Shown piece by piece: positions 17,911 through 28,000 of a DNA stretch of 64,000 bases; the stretch's first letter is position 1; every line of letters starts with the position of its first letter. The translations under genes and the position numbers were made by a program. Location of the stretch: assembly GCF_030818695.1 (NCBI RefSeq), contig NZ_JAUTAR010000001.1:3714501-3778500 (forward strand), given 5' to 3'. Source of the stretch: Chryseobacterium sp. SORGH_AS_0447. Its GTDB lineage: Bacteria > Bacteroidota > Bacteroidia > Flavobacteriales > Weeksellaceae. A model generated the notes under the pieces. The model saw only the letters and a program-made list of their open reading frames with translations, made no database searches and was not told where the DNA came from.

Positions 17911-18540
17911 TTATATTAATCCCATCTTTACAGCAGACATAATAAGCTCCGCTAAATTCTTTACTCCAAATTTCCGGATCAGGTTCCGGCGATGGGTATC
18001 TACCGTAAGGGAACTTAGAAATAGTTCCTCTCCGATCATCCGGCTTGTTTTTCCTTCTGCCAAAAGGGCAAGAATCTGTTTTTCGCGACGGGTAAGCTTT
18101 AGATGGCTGTCTGATCCGTTTTTGGAAGGACGGCTGATAATTTCGATAACCTCACGGCTGTAACAGATATTACCTTCCAATGCACCGGCAATACAGTTCC
18201 TTAGTTCATGAAGCGAACTATTTTTAAGCAGGTAGCCGCTCGCCCCGTTCTGGATCGTCTGCAGAATAATACTACGCTCCGTATGATTGCTGAGAACGAT
18301 AACAATAGTGTTTTCGGATATTTCTTTTATCATCAGGCAAAGATCTATCCCACTGATGTCCGGTAAGGTGATATCCAACAGGATAAGATCAACACGGTTG
18401 TTTTTTAAAAATCCCAGCAGTTCATTGCCGTTGCAAAATCCTTTGAGAATTTCGAGATTGGTCTCATGAGAAAGGAGGTTTTTAAGACCTTCAATCACAA
18501 TAGGATGATCATCAACAATTACGGTACGTAATTTATTCAT
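17911..18540 (-). CDS. NarL/LuxR-type response regulator
   Basis: 209 residues from ATG at 18540 (MNKLRTVIVDDHP). Receiver domain about residues 3-120 with the acidic pair D10/D11, the phospho-acceptor Asp in LILLDITLPD (about residue 56) and Lys in GYLLKNSS. LuxR/GerE helix-turn-helix near the C-terminus: LTRREKQILALLAEGKTS and LSSLTVDTHRRNLIRKFGV. Its start overlaps the stop of the upstream histidine kinase by 8 bases (ATGAATAA), so the two are translationally coupled and surely form one two-component system. Targets are unknown; the divergently placed secreted-protein genes at 20924 are candidates. Confidence 0.93.
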   Translation of the reverse strand: MNKLRTVIVDDHPIVIEGLKNLLSHETNLEILKGFCNGNELLGFLKNNRVDLILLDITLPDISGIDLCLMIKEISENTIVIVLSNHTERSIILQTIQNGASGYLLKNSSLHELRNCIAGALEGNICYSREVIEIISRPSKNGSDSHLKLTRREKQILALLAEGKTSRMIGEELFLSSLTVDTHRRNLIRKFGVKNLAELIMSAVKMGLI

Positions 18541-20563
18541 CGGTAACAGTATTAAGTTCAATATTAACCGTTGTTCCTTCCCCGGGTGCAGAAATGATCT
18601 CCAACTGTCCCTTCAGGTAGGCAATCCGGTTTTTCAGGTTTTCGAGGCCCATTCCATTGCTGTTCCTGAACGAGGCAGGATCGAACCCTGCTCCATCGTC
18701 CTCAAAAGTAATAAAAATAAAAGACTCGTTCTGGCTGCACTGCACCAGGATCCGGGTAGCATCTGCATGACGTATGGAGTTGGAGACGAGTTCCTGGATA
18801 ATGCGGTAAATATTCAATTGTATAGTCAACGGAATATCCTTCCGTATATCAAAAAATTCATAGGAAATTTCCAGCCCTTCCCGCATATAAAATTCGCAAA
18901 GGTCTTTCAGGGCGGTTTCCATACCGAATTTCAAAAGGGTTTCGGGAACCATATTCCGGGCAATGCGCCGAAGCTCACTGACAGCGGAATCCAGCTGATC
19001 GACCGTTTTCCTGAAGCTTTTATCTTCCCATACCTGAGACTGATCTCCGGCCCATGAAGAAAGGTTGATCTTTACGCCGGCAAGCATTCCGCCCAATCCG
19101 TCATGCAGATCACGGGCAACGCGCTCACGTTCACATTCTTCTCCATCCAGCATGGCCTTAGTGATTTTCAGCTGCTGTTTTCTTTCCAATTCTTCGAGTT
19201 GCTGCCGGTAATTGATTTCTTTCTGTTCAGCCAGCCTTCGCTTGCTGCGGGCATTGAGAATAGCAAAACCGAGTATTACAAATAACAGGAGACATCCAAT
19301 GGCCAAAATACCGCTATACAGCCGTTCGTTTTTCGAATTCAGCGCAGCTTGGCGGTTCTGCGACTGAAGGGCCAGAATTCTTCGCCTGTTTTCAGCTGTG
19401 CGGTAGCGGGTTTCCAGCTCATTGATTTTTATTCTGCTTTCACCGGTATTAATGCTATCGTTCAATTTCTTCTGTACCTCCAGCCAGGAATAAGCCGATG
19501 GGTAATCTTTCAGGGCGGCACTTGTCCTGGCAAGTTCACCGTAGATCATGGCTTTATCAATAGGATTGCGCATGAGTGTCTGATCTTTAACGATATCCAA
19601 CAGGAGATTACGGGCATTCCGAAAATCTTTCTGCCGCCTGTAGATATCGTATTTTCTGAACAACAGCTGCTGAACCATCTGGTCCTGATGATACTTTCCT
19701 GCCATAAGAATTCCCAGATCTGCACTTGCCAAAGCTTTATCCAGATCATTAACCGTCGTATAATATAAAGTTTCATTATAATAATACAGGGTATTGTTCA
19801 CCGAGTCCGGATATGGCGCCAACAGCTTTTTTGCCTTGTGAAGCAGGTACCGTGCTTTTTCGCTCTGCTCCGTATAACAGCAGATACTTACCCCGTTCAG
19901 ATAGGCAAACAGCAAGGTGCTGGATTTCGGAGCCGTTTTTTCAAGTATGGCAACAGCCTTCTGATTATACATCAGGGATTTGGAAAACTGGGCATTATTC
20001 ATAAGTATGGTAGCCAGCTGAGTATAATAGTGACCGACCATCACTTTATTATGGGCACGCTCTGCATATGGAATAGCTTTTTCCAGGGTGATTTTCATGA
20101 TGAAATCATATCCTTTCGCATCTTTATTCATCAGGGCGTAATTGTACCAGGCGGCCGCCAGTTTTTCATAAGCTCTTTTATCATGGAAAGGAGTCAATTT
20201 ACTGATCGCTTTTTTAAATGCTGCCGATGCTTTTCCCGGATTTGAATTGTAATAATACTGTCCTTCATAAAAGGGAATGACAGCCTGCTGATAAAGAGAT
20301 GTTGTTGTTAACTTTTTTCCTGCCGTCAGATGGGTTTTGCTTTTTAAAGTATCCTTAAATTTCCAATAATCCACCAGCATGAAGTGTGCTTCGGCTTTCA
20401 ACGTATCGGCCCTATCCGATAATAAAACATGCTCCAAGCTGTCGACATATCTTTTTTCATCGAGCGGGATCTGTTGCTGCGCGCACAACCCGAAAGGAAA
20501 GCAAAGGCAGATCAAAATCCGGTAATGGTTTATTAATTTTATTTTTTTAGTACTCCTGAACAT
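18533..20563 (-). CDS. TPR-containing sensor histidine kinase (HisKA_3 type)
   Basis: 676 residues from ATG at 20563 (MFRSTKKIKLINHY); the frame is open 27 codons further upstream. A signal peptide (ILICLCFPFGLCAQ) is followed by about 350 residues of helical TPR-like repeats, presumably periplasmic. One transmembrane helix (SGILAIGCLLLFVILGFAIL) follows, then a coiled coil. The kinase core has the NarX/DegS-type H-box ERERVARDLHDGLGGMLAG and N-box QELVSNSIRHADA, ending in a HATPase_c domain (DDGAGFDP and GMGLENLKNR). It should phosphorylate the overlapping LuxR-type regulator. The ligand of the TPR sensor is not predictable. Confidence 0.92.
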   Translation of the reverse strand: MFRSTKKIKLINHYRILICLCFPFGLCAQQQIPLDEKRYVDSLEHVLLSDRADTLKAEAHFMLVDYWKFKDTLKSKTHLTAGKKLTTTSLYQQAVIPFYEGQYYYNSNPGKASAAFKKAISKLTPFHDKRAYEKLAAAWYNYALMNKDAKGYDFIMKITLEKAIPYAERAHNKVMVGHYYTQLATILMNNAQFSKSLMYNQKAVAILEKTAPKSSTLLFAYLNGVSICCYTEQSEKARYLLHKAKKLLAPYPDSVNNTLYYYNETLYYTTVNDLDKALASADLGILMAGKYHQDQMVQQLLFRKYDIYRRQKDFRNARNLLLDIVKDQTLMRNPIDKAMIYGELARTSAALKDYPSAYSWLEVQKKLNDSINTGESRIKINELETRYRTAENRRRILALQSQNRQAALNSKNERLYSGILAIGCLLLFVILGFAILNARSKRRLAEQKEINYRQQLEELERKQQLKITKAMLDGEECERERVARDLHDGLGGMLAGVKINLSSWAGDQSQVWEDKSFRKTVDQLDSAVSELRRIARNMVPETLLKFGMETALKDLCEFYMREGLEISYEFFDIRKDIPLTIQLNIYRIIQELVSNSIRHADATRILVQCSQNESFIFITFEDDGAGFDPASFRNSNGMGLENLKNRIAYLKGQLEIISAPGEGTTVNIELNTVTDE

Positions 20564-20923
20564 ATGAGCATATTTATACATAAAAGGTAATCGCAGAAAC
20601 AGGTGCAGATCAGAATTTTTGATCATCAATTTAAATCTGATCATCTGTTAAACCTATAATTTCTTTTAAATTTTAAACGCAAATACGTTTTAAAATTAGT
20701 GTTAAATTTTAATCATAGGAGCGATACAAAGAAAGGCGCCCATTCATGACTGACATTAACTTTCATGTAAATATGCAGCAAAAATTAATATCATCTCTCA
20801 TTTTCATGCTTTTAATAAAAAAACTACTCAAAAACCAGTAGAAAAAATTACATATAAACGGGTATTTTATGTCGTTTTTCAACAGCTTAATTTTGTATAC
20901 ACCTAATCCAAATACGCAAAAGT
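20564..20923. promoter_or_regulatory. Divergent intergenic region, kinase versus secreted lipoprotein
   Basis: 360 AT-rich bases between divergent genes. TAATTTTG at 20888-20895 fits the -7 consensus for the plus-strand lipoprotein gene (ATG at 20924). No clear terminator, repeat or extra reading frame is visible. It could hold the binding site of the adjacent response regulator (inference). Confidence 0.45.
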
Positions 20924-21475
20924 ATGAATGCAGTTTCTTTTACCAGCAGGGTATGCAAAGTCTTTCTCCTGCTGATTTTATTAAGTATGGGAGCATCTTC
21001 CTGTTCGAACGGTGATGATATTTCGGATCATCCGCAAAACTATTATTTCAGGGCATCTTTAGACAACAGAAAGGTAGATTTCCATTCCGTGATATTTCAG
21101 GGCAGCGGCAATGATAACCGCTGGGAGCATATCGTAGTTGGAGGAAATGAAAAATCCACTCCTACCGATGGCAGCCTGCCCTCGCCTTCGCTCGATTTCG
21201 AAATATGGAGACAGGGTGGCGACATCAAAGCAGGTACCTATACGACTCCGGCAGAAGAGGGAATGATTGCCCGGTATGCTGTACAAACCAACAACGGAAC
21301 ATTAATTTATAATACTTCTGTAACTGATGATGTTTTCACACTTCATATAGAATCCATCGGTAAAGACGGCATCAAAGGGACCTTTTCAGGAAAAGTGAGA
21401 TCAATGGAAGGCCAGGTCATCGATGTTACAGAAGGATCTTTCAATCTTCCTTATGATGAAATTATCAATCCTTAA
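20924..21475 (+). CDS. Hypothetical lipoprotein
   Basis: 183 residues. The lipoprotein signal is clear (VFLLLILLSMGASSCSNGDD, lipidated Cys after ASS). The mature part is beta-rich with no cysteine pairs: YYFRASLDNRKVDFHSVIF, then DFEIWRQGGDIKAGTYTTP and SIGKDGIKGTFSGKV. The last block resembles small Bacteroidota surface lipoproteins of unknown function. First of three successive plus-strand genes for exported proteins; the next starts 13 bases after the stop, so the first two are probably cotranscribed. No enzymatic motif. Confidence 0.8.
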   Translation: MNAVSFTSRVCKVFLLLILLSMGASSCSNGDDISDHPQNYYFRASLDNRKVDFHSVIFQGSGNDNRWEHIVVGGNEKSTPTDGSLPSPSLDFEIWRQGGDIKAGTYTTPAEEGMIARYAVQTNNGTLIYNTSVTDDVFTLHIESIGKDGIKGTFSGKVRSMEGQVIDVTEGSFNLPYDEIINP

Positions 21476-21488
21476 TAAAAACCAGATT

Positions 21489-22106
21489 ATGGAAAAGATA
21501 CTTTTAATCCTGATCGCCGCTGCAGGCACTGCCTCTCCCCTGCCTGCGCAATACAAAGAACCGGAGAAAAAAGATAAGAAAGAAGTTTTTTATCCTCAAA
21601 CCGTTTTCGATTCCCTTGGAGCCAAGAAAATGCTCGCCAGGGGTAAATCTACCATTAAAGGAGTAGCATTTACAAAAACACGCAATAATATGGGCATTAA
21701 GGCCGGAAACCGTATTTACGCCAATCAGATCAAAGTGATACTGCTTCCGGTAACTCCTTATTTTAATGCATGGTACCAGCTGAGAAAGGAAAAAGAGAAT
21801 TTCAGGAAAAGACGGTACGTCTATCTTTCGGACAATGCTTACCGGTACAGGCTGGAAGCTGTTACCAACAGTGACGGAGAGTTTACTTTTCCGGAAATGA
21901 AACCGGGAAAATATTTTCTGCAGGGCTTTCTTCCCTACACTAAAAATGGATACTACCATGAGTACACCGGTGCAGGATACAACAGCTACGGAGGCCGTAC
22001 CAACTATTATGAGCTTAAACAATATGCAGTTAACCATGAAGACCGGATTGAAGAGTTTGTTGAAGTAAAAGAAGATGGAGAAGTCGTAAAAGTACGGCTG
22101 CACTAA
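21489..22106 (+). CDS. Exported protein with carboxypeptidase-regulatory-like fold
   Basis: 205 residues from ATG at 21489 (MEKILLILIAAAGTASPLPA), which gives a proper signal peptide; an in-frame start 22 codons upstream would sit inside the preceding gene. The mature part contains GVAFTKTRNNMGIKAGNRIY, VILLPVTPYFNAWYQLRKE and, near the end, SDGEFTFPEMKPGKYFLQG, the typical end of a transthyretin-like carboxypeptidase-regulatory beta-sandwich. This domain is usually structural or binding. Thirteen bases after the lipoprotein gene. Confidence 0.78.
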   Translation: MEKILLILIAAAGTASPLPAQYKEPEKKDKKEVFYPQTVFDSLGAKKMLARGKSTIKGVAFTKTRNNMGIKAGNRIYANQIKVILLPVTPYFNAWYQLRKEKENFRKRRYVYLSDNAYRYRLEAVTNSDGEFTFPEMKPGKYFLQGFLPYTKNGYYHEYTGAGYNSYGGRTNYYELKQYAVNHEDRIEEFVEVKEDGEVVKVRLH

Positions 22107-22256
22107 AAGTTGCTCATCATTCTTTTTCAATCTAGTTTATTGCCGATTGCGCAGATCTTATTACTAAAATCTGCGCAACAGGCAAGCCTAATTATTTTAC
22201 CACACCATCACCTCATATATTTTAGTTAAATCTCAAACACCAAATCACATTTATTT

Positions 22257-23039
22257 ATGTTACATCGAAAGTTTTCAATCTGTTTCCTGTGTGTACCGTT
22301 TACCCTTCTATCTCTGAATTCTCAGGCACAGCCAAGAGAATTGTGGAATAAAGCAAAGGAAAAAACAGAGAAGACCGTGGATCAGCTGACCACTAAAAAA
22401 AACAGTCAACGTGTTGAAGAAGTCCAGGCTGCTGACGATTTCACGATGGGAGATATTCCGCTTTTTTCTGAAGATTTTTCAGCTTACCAAGCAGGTTCTT
22501 CCGTTTCTTCGATAAAGAGCAACGGATTGGCTGCCGTAAGCATCTTAAAAGGCTATCCCGGAAAATGGATGATTCTTGAAGACAAAGCAACGTATAAACT
22601 TTCAAAAGCATTGTCCTTGCCTGATCATTTTACCGTAACATTCGACCTTCTTGCAGCAGGAGACCAGATTAAAGATATCGCACCGCTATCATTCGGCTTT
22701 GCCCCGGACAACAGTACGAAAGAATACCTCGGCATTTCCGGTGCGTATGTAGAACTGCAGTATTATGACAGCGATATGGTAAATACCGGAAGCAAAAACC
22801 CTGAAAAATATGCCAATCACACATTCGATCTTGAACCTTATCTCAATAAAATCCTGCATGTAAGCCTTGAGGTAAAAGGAGAAAGGATGACCATTTACCT
22901 CAATAACCGTAAACTGGCAGATGGAATTTTCTTTGTGCCTTCGGCCGCTAAGCATTTCTACCTGTCTGCTCCCTGGGAATACCATAACGGTGCAAAAGTG
23001 TTTCTGGGAAACATTAAGATTTCAGGCTTCAGTAAGTAA
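22257..23039 (+). CDS. Exported protein with jelly-roll (LamG-like) domain
   Basis: 260 residues with signal peptide (SICFLCVPFTLLSLNSQAQ). A short helical, charged segment (KAKEKTEKTVDQLTTKK) precedes a beta-sandwich region, LFSEDFSAYQAGS through LSLPDHFTVTFDLLAAG and YLNKILHVSLEVKGERMTIYL. This resembles the N-terminal part of flavobacterial OmpA-family proteins that carry a concanavalin-like domain, but no OmpA domain follows. The frame stays open for 98 codons beyond the TAA stop, with protein-like composition, so the gene may have been longer (see next feature). Confidence 0.72.
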   Translation: MLHRKFSICFLCVPFTLLSLNSQAQPRELWNKAKEKTEKTVDQLTTKKNSQRVEEVQAADDFTMGDIPLFSEDFSAYQAGSSVSSIKSNGLAAVSILKGYPGKWMILEDKATYKLSKALSLPDHFTVTFDLLAAGDQIKDIAPLSFGFAPDNSTKEYLGISGAYVELQYYDSDMVNTGSKNPEKYANHTFDLEPYLNKILHVSLEVKGERMTIYLNNRKLADGIFFVPSAAKHFYLSAPWEYHNGAKVFLGNIKISGFSK

Positions 23040-23336
23040 ATTCCACTATTTTCCAGACTTTTTTATGTAAGTACTTACGATTCGGACCTCGGCCAAGGTC
23101 TTATATCTGAAATTATTAAGGTACTTGAACCTGCTATAAAACAACATAGCTTCGTTCCCGGATGTGGAATACCGCGGCAAGAGTCTGTTCCGAAACAATT
23201 CAATTCGACTCTTTCCGAAGGCAAGATAAGTTCTTTTTCAGAATGGATAAAATCAATGGACATCGGACGGAATAAGTCAGGCTGTTTAAAGGATATCCCT
23301 CAGTACATTTACAAGATATTAAAGCCTGATAAATAA
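23040..23336 (+). pseudogene. In-frame open segment after the stop, possible gene remnant
   Basis: Directly after the TAA at 23037, the same frame runs 98 codons to a second TAA at 23334. The translation includes YDSDLGQGLISEIIKVLEP, ending in DIPQYIYKILKPDK. The only ATG is 26 codons from the end. I do not recognise the sequence. It may be the 3' part of a decayed gene or a readthrough extension of the preceding CDS. Confidence 0.4.
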
Positions 23337-23643
23337 CCACATCTATTTAATAATTAACTCATTAAAAGATATCATTCATTATTCTAATTCGTGCTTATGA
23401 AAATAAGATAATGGTTGTGAAAAAAGTGTCTGTCGTTTTATTATATTGATTCACAGCAACAGGTAGTAGATTACATCTAATTTCCTCTTGATCAAACAGC
23501 AACTTTATGACAAAAATTTCTGTTGTTATTACTGAAAATATGGTACAAATAAATTCTCACTTACCCTTTTCCCTATTCAAAAGTTCAATATATTTGTAAT
23601 TAAGACAAATACCTTTACACTATAAACCAAAACGCTCCATTTC
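23337..23643 (+). promoter_or_regulatory. Upstream region of the YaiO-type gene
   Basis: About 300 AT-rich bases without coding potential. TATATTTG at 23589-23596 matches the -7 consensus, 48 bases before the ATG at 23644. No -33 TTTG is seen at the expected distance. Confidence 0.5.
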
Positions 23644-24879
23644 ATGAAAACATTTCTTGGTTCTTTAGTTTTATTTATTTTCCTTCCATTACAGATATAC
23701 AGCCAGCAGACTTTATCAGCTGATGACTTATTTCTAAAAGCAAGAACGGCAGCATTTGAAAATAAAGACTATCCTACTTCTATTGCACTGGCTAAAGAAG
23801 CGCTGGAAAAGGCACCCAACTATACCGATATCTCTGTTTTTTTGGGAAGAGTGTATACATGGAACAAAGATCCAGAATCTGCAAGAGCTGTTTTTGAAGG
23901 GCTTTCCAAAAGAGGAGTTCAGGACGAGGATTATTTCATAGCCTACGCTTCCCTGGAGTACTGGAACGATCAGTATACGAAATCCATTGAGATCCTGGAT
24001 CAGGGATTGTCTTACCATCCCCAGTCTGAGGCACTCCTGCTTCTGAAAGCGAAGGTTTATTTTGCCGACAAGCAATACGCAGAAGCCGAAAATGCAGTAA
24101 AAAAAGTTCTTGAAATCAATAACAAAAATACCGAAGCGGTTAACCTGGCCGTCCGGATCAATGAGCTTAATTCCAAAAATGCCATCGGTATTACCTACAA
24201 TTATTCTCATTTCGATAAGCAGTTCGACCATGACTGGCATATTGTAGGCGTAAGCTATAAAAGAGTAACACCTATCGGTTCGGTGATCCTCAGAGGAAAT
24301 TATGCCAGTAAATTCGGGCAGAGCGGTACCCAGCTGGAGCTGGAAGCCTATCCCAGATTATCGCCCATGTTTTACCTGTATGTAGGCGGCGCCTATTCCG
24401 GTGATGTCGGTATATTTCCGAAGTACCGTACCGGTGTTTCGCTGAATGCCAATCTTCCGCACAGTTTTGAAGCAGAAATCGGTTACCGTCAGCTGTACTT
24501 TACCGATAACATCTGGTTGTATACTGCTTCCGTGGGTAAATATTACAAAAACTTCTGGTTTAATCTCCGTGCTTACCTTACACCGGATAACAGCAATATT
24601 TCCCAATCCTATACGGCAACCGTAAGATACTATACCAGAAGCGCACAGGACTATTTTGCTTTTCAGATCGGATCGGGGATCAGTCCGGAAGAAAACCGCA
24701 ATAATCTTCTTGGCAATGATGCTTATAAGCTTAAAACATTTAAAATTGGGGCGGAATACAATTTCTCAGTCAAATCAAACCTCTTTTCGATCGGTACGAT
24801 GTATTACAACCAAGAATATCTTCCCCATACAACAGGAAGCCAGTTTGATGTGAATTTAGGCTATACGGTGAAGTTTTAA
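23644..24879 (+). CDS. YaiO-family outer-membrane beta-barrel protein with TPR domain
   Basis: 411 residues. Signal peptide (LGSLVLFIFLPLQIYSQQ), then TPR repeats over about residues 20-175 (SIALAKEALEKAPNYTDIS, SIEILDQGLSYHPQSEALL, YAEAENAVKKVLEINNKN), then an antiparallel beta-barrel of about 230 residues that ends in Phe (LGYTVKF), as outer-membrane proteins do. This is the YaiO family layout. In exopolysaccharide systems a TPR-plus-barrel protein commonly forms the export portal (compare PgaA and BcsC). It converges on the GT2/LtaS-like fusion operon, 208 bases away, so a role as portal for that product is plausible but inferred. Confidence 0.88.
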   Translation: MKTFLGSLVLFIFLPLQIYSQQTLSADDLFLKARTAAFENKDYPTSIALAKEALEKAPNYTDISVFLGRVYTWNKDPESARAVFEGLSKRGVQDEDYFIAYASLEYWNDQYTKSIEILDQGLSYHPQSEALLLLKAKVYFADKQYAEAENAVKKVLEINNKNTEAVNLAVRINELNSKNAIGITYNYSHFDKQFDHDWHIVGVSYKRVTPIGSVILRGNYASKFGQSGTQLELEAYPRLSPMFYLYVGGAYSGDVGIFPKYRTGVSLNANLPHSFEAEIGYRQLYFTDNIWLYTASVGKYYKNFWFNLRAYLTPDNSNISQSYTATVRYYTRSAQDYFAFQIGSGISPEENRNNLLGNDAYKLKTFKIGAEYNFSVKSNLFSIGTMYYNQEYLPHTTGSQFDVNLGYTVKF

Positions 24880-24919
24880 GACCTGTTTAAATTTAATCTG
24901 AAATAATCCGATTAACTCT

Positions 24920-24959
24920 GCTGGATGAAGAAAGCTGGAAGTTTTCCAGTCAATATTCT
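24920..24959 (+). repeat. Interspersed purine-rich repeat, copy B
   Basis: GCTGGATGAAGAAAGCTGG followed by AAGTTTTCCAGTCAATATT. It is a shortened copy of the motif at 40145, with which it shares the GTCAATATT tail. It lies between the convergent YaiO and GT2 genes. Confidence 0.7.
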
Positions 24960-25087
24960 ATATAACCAACCGCTCAAAGTATTACATAATATTGCCTGTT
25001 AATCTATTGAAATTTAAGTATTCGGACTTGTTATTTATTAATAATTTGAATTTAATCCTTTGATATTAATGGTTTTAAAATCTATTA

Positions 25088-28000
25088 TTATTTTTTATCT
25101 TTAAAAAAATTAGCGATGACAGCATCCGGCATGAGTTTTCCGGAAGCATAAAAGCTTGCATTCATATTTTTAAACCGGTTAAATCTTTGACTGACTTCTT
25201 TTAACGTTGATTCATTCTGATAAGGATCCGAACCATATTCATTAATGATCAGCAGTTCAGAATCATGAATATAATGCTTTCCTGAAACGAAATCGATCAT
25301 CATGTCTTTGCTCTGCATGATCGGAACATCAACTTTATTCCTGTCCGAATCCGGTGAAAATCCTCTTCCTACCCAGGCAACCGTCGCAGGAGTCTTCAAC
25401 TGATAATTATTCCTGTAATAAGCTAAGAGAGAAGGAGCCACATCAAAGTGACTCGCGGTTTTCTGAAAGCGCTTCGGTTCTTTTAGCAAAGGAGAATAAA
25501 TCATCAGGGGCACATGGAAACGGTCGATATGAGATTCCAGGGTAATTTCCGGCATACTGTGGTCTCCCGTAATCATAAAAATGGTATTTGCAAAATCCGG
25601 ACGTTTGCGGTAGTTTTCAAAAAACTGTCTCAAGGCGTCATCAGCGTTGATTACTGAGATCAGTTGATTTTTAAACGCTCCCGCCATCTTTTTCTGTTCC
25701 GGAGACAAGATATTGGATTGCAGCCTTTTATTGTAAAGGCTTTCGTAATAACTGCTTTTATTAATTAAAAACGGATTGTGCGTGGAAAGCGTAAGAACCA
25801 TATTGAAATAGGGTTGTTGCTGAGGCTTCTGGATATCAAGCATTTTACTGAAAACGGCCTGGTCTTCATATCCCCAGCTCGATCCGTTATGGGCCGGAAG
25901 CTTTTGGTAAGGACTGCCGAATGAAGATTCATCTACAATATGATCAACCCGGCTGTATTCCAGGAACTCCCGGTAACGGTCGAATGAGACATCGCCCCCG
26001 TAATAAAATCCGGTTTCAAAACCGTTATGTTTCAGGATATTGAAAAGATTAAAGTTCTCCGGCGTCTGGCCTATTTCCAGGAAGCCGTTCCTGCCGAAAG
26101 GAAGTGACCCGGTAAGCGAAGGGAGCGCACCGAAGGTTCGTCCCGCCGAACTCAGGCCATTTTCCCAGTACAGACTTTGCCGGGACAAAGAATCCAGGAA
26201 AGGGGTAAAATTCCCGATGTAACCCTTAGGAGAAGTATAAGCATGGCCGAACCCCTCCAAAACGACAAAAACAAGATTAGGCGTTTCAGCGGAACGGTTG
26301 AAGTAAGCACCTAAAAAGTCCGGTGTATTTTCTTTACGCCAGAACGGGAATGCTTTATCCAGGGTTTCCGCACTTGCAGCAAAGCTTTCCCGATCCTCAA
26401 ACAGATCCCTGATTTCCGGATGGTCATTTAAAAAGTTATCTTCATTGGATTTAAAGAAATAGGCCCACTTGCTTTTGGCAGCGGTCCGGCTGAAGAGATT
26501 GGTATCATCTGATCCTCCGGACAAGATACCATCCGGAATAAAAAATGAAAGCAGACCGATACCTAAGAATCCTATTCCGACATACATGGATTTAAAGGTC
26601 GATTTCCCCGCCATCCATAAAGGCACCACTGTCGCGCCGGCCAGAATTATCAGTAATGCTAAGTTTTTAATGCTCAGCATTCCGCTGGCCTGTAATGTTT
26701 CTTTAATTTCTTCTTTGCTGTAATACAGGACATCTGCTCCGAGCATATTCTGGGTTTCCGAGAAATACAAAAACAGAATATACTGCATGATGGCCACCAG
26801 TGCAAATGCGACCAAGGCTATAAATCTTGCCCAGCTCTCCTTTATACAGTTGATGATCAGATAAATGATTCCTATTCCGAATATCATTCTAAAGGCAAAT
26901 AAGATATTTCCAAGAAACAATCCGCTCGCGATACGGCTTGTATCCAATCCGGGAAGATAATACCTGTACCAAAGCCATTCAGCGGTTACCCCTACCATAA
27001 ACAGGAGCAGAAAAACCGAAGAAATGACTCCCCATTTTTTGAGACCATTCTGAAGAATTGCTGAAATCCTGGCTTTAAAAGGCAAGTTCTCAACGGTCTG
27101 GCTGAAGCCCTGCCTTTTCATTTCTCCCCAGCCATGAGATTTTTTAAAGTAATCGATAAACCCGTTGACTCCCGCCTTCACCACGATCGGATGAAAATAG
27201 AAGGGTTCTGAAAATGCCGTTCCAATCAAACTTAGGAAGTCTTTTTTCTTTGTATATACTTTGTAGCTTACAAGATCCACCAGGATCCCGTAAATTGAAT
27301 ACAGGAAGCCCAATGAAATTACCAACGCAGCAAGAATCATGAAAAAAGGCCAGTTGATGATGCCCAGAAAAAGGAAAACAATAAAAATGATATATCCTAA
27401 AAACTCAACCAAAGGACCCAAAAATTCAAAAAAGAACCAATACGGAAGACTTACCATCCCCAGTTTTCCATATTTTGGGTTGAACATCAGCTTGCGGTGC
27501 TTCCACAGGGTTTCCATAGTTCCCCGCATCCATCTGTTTCTCTGTTTTCTGAGGATGTCTTTGCTTTCCGGAACTTCCGTCCAGCATAAAGGATCAGGAA
27601 TCGTAGCGACCTGATAAGGTTCTTTCTGCTCTTCCATATATTTCCTCATCCGCACTACCAGCTCCATATCCTCTCCTACCGTATTCCGGTCATAACCGCC
27701 ACACTCCAATACAATTTTCCGGTCAAAGACACCGAAAGCACCGGAAATCAGGATCAGTCCGGATGCCCTTGACCAGGCCATCCGACCCAGTACGAAAGCC
27801 CTGATATATTCCAAAGCCTGTGTTCTGCCCAACAGCGTCCGGGGCATATTTACACTGACCACTTTCCCGTCTTCGATCACACAATTATTGGCAAGGCGGA
27901 TAATCCCGCCACAGGCAATTATTTTTTTATCAGTCTGTTCCAGAAAAGGTTTTGCCAGCTTTAAGATGGCATCCTGCTCCAGGATACAGTCGACATCGAT

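Noticed and set aside
23075..23263. 62-codon minus-strand frame
   Set aside because: It is opposite the more protein-like plus-strand open segment 23040-23336 and has no family features.
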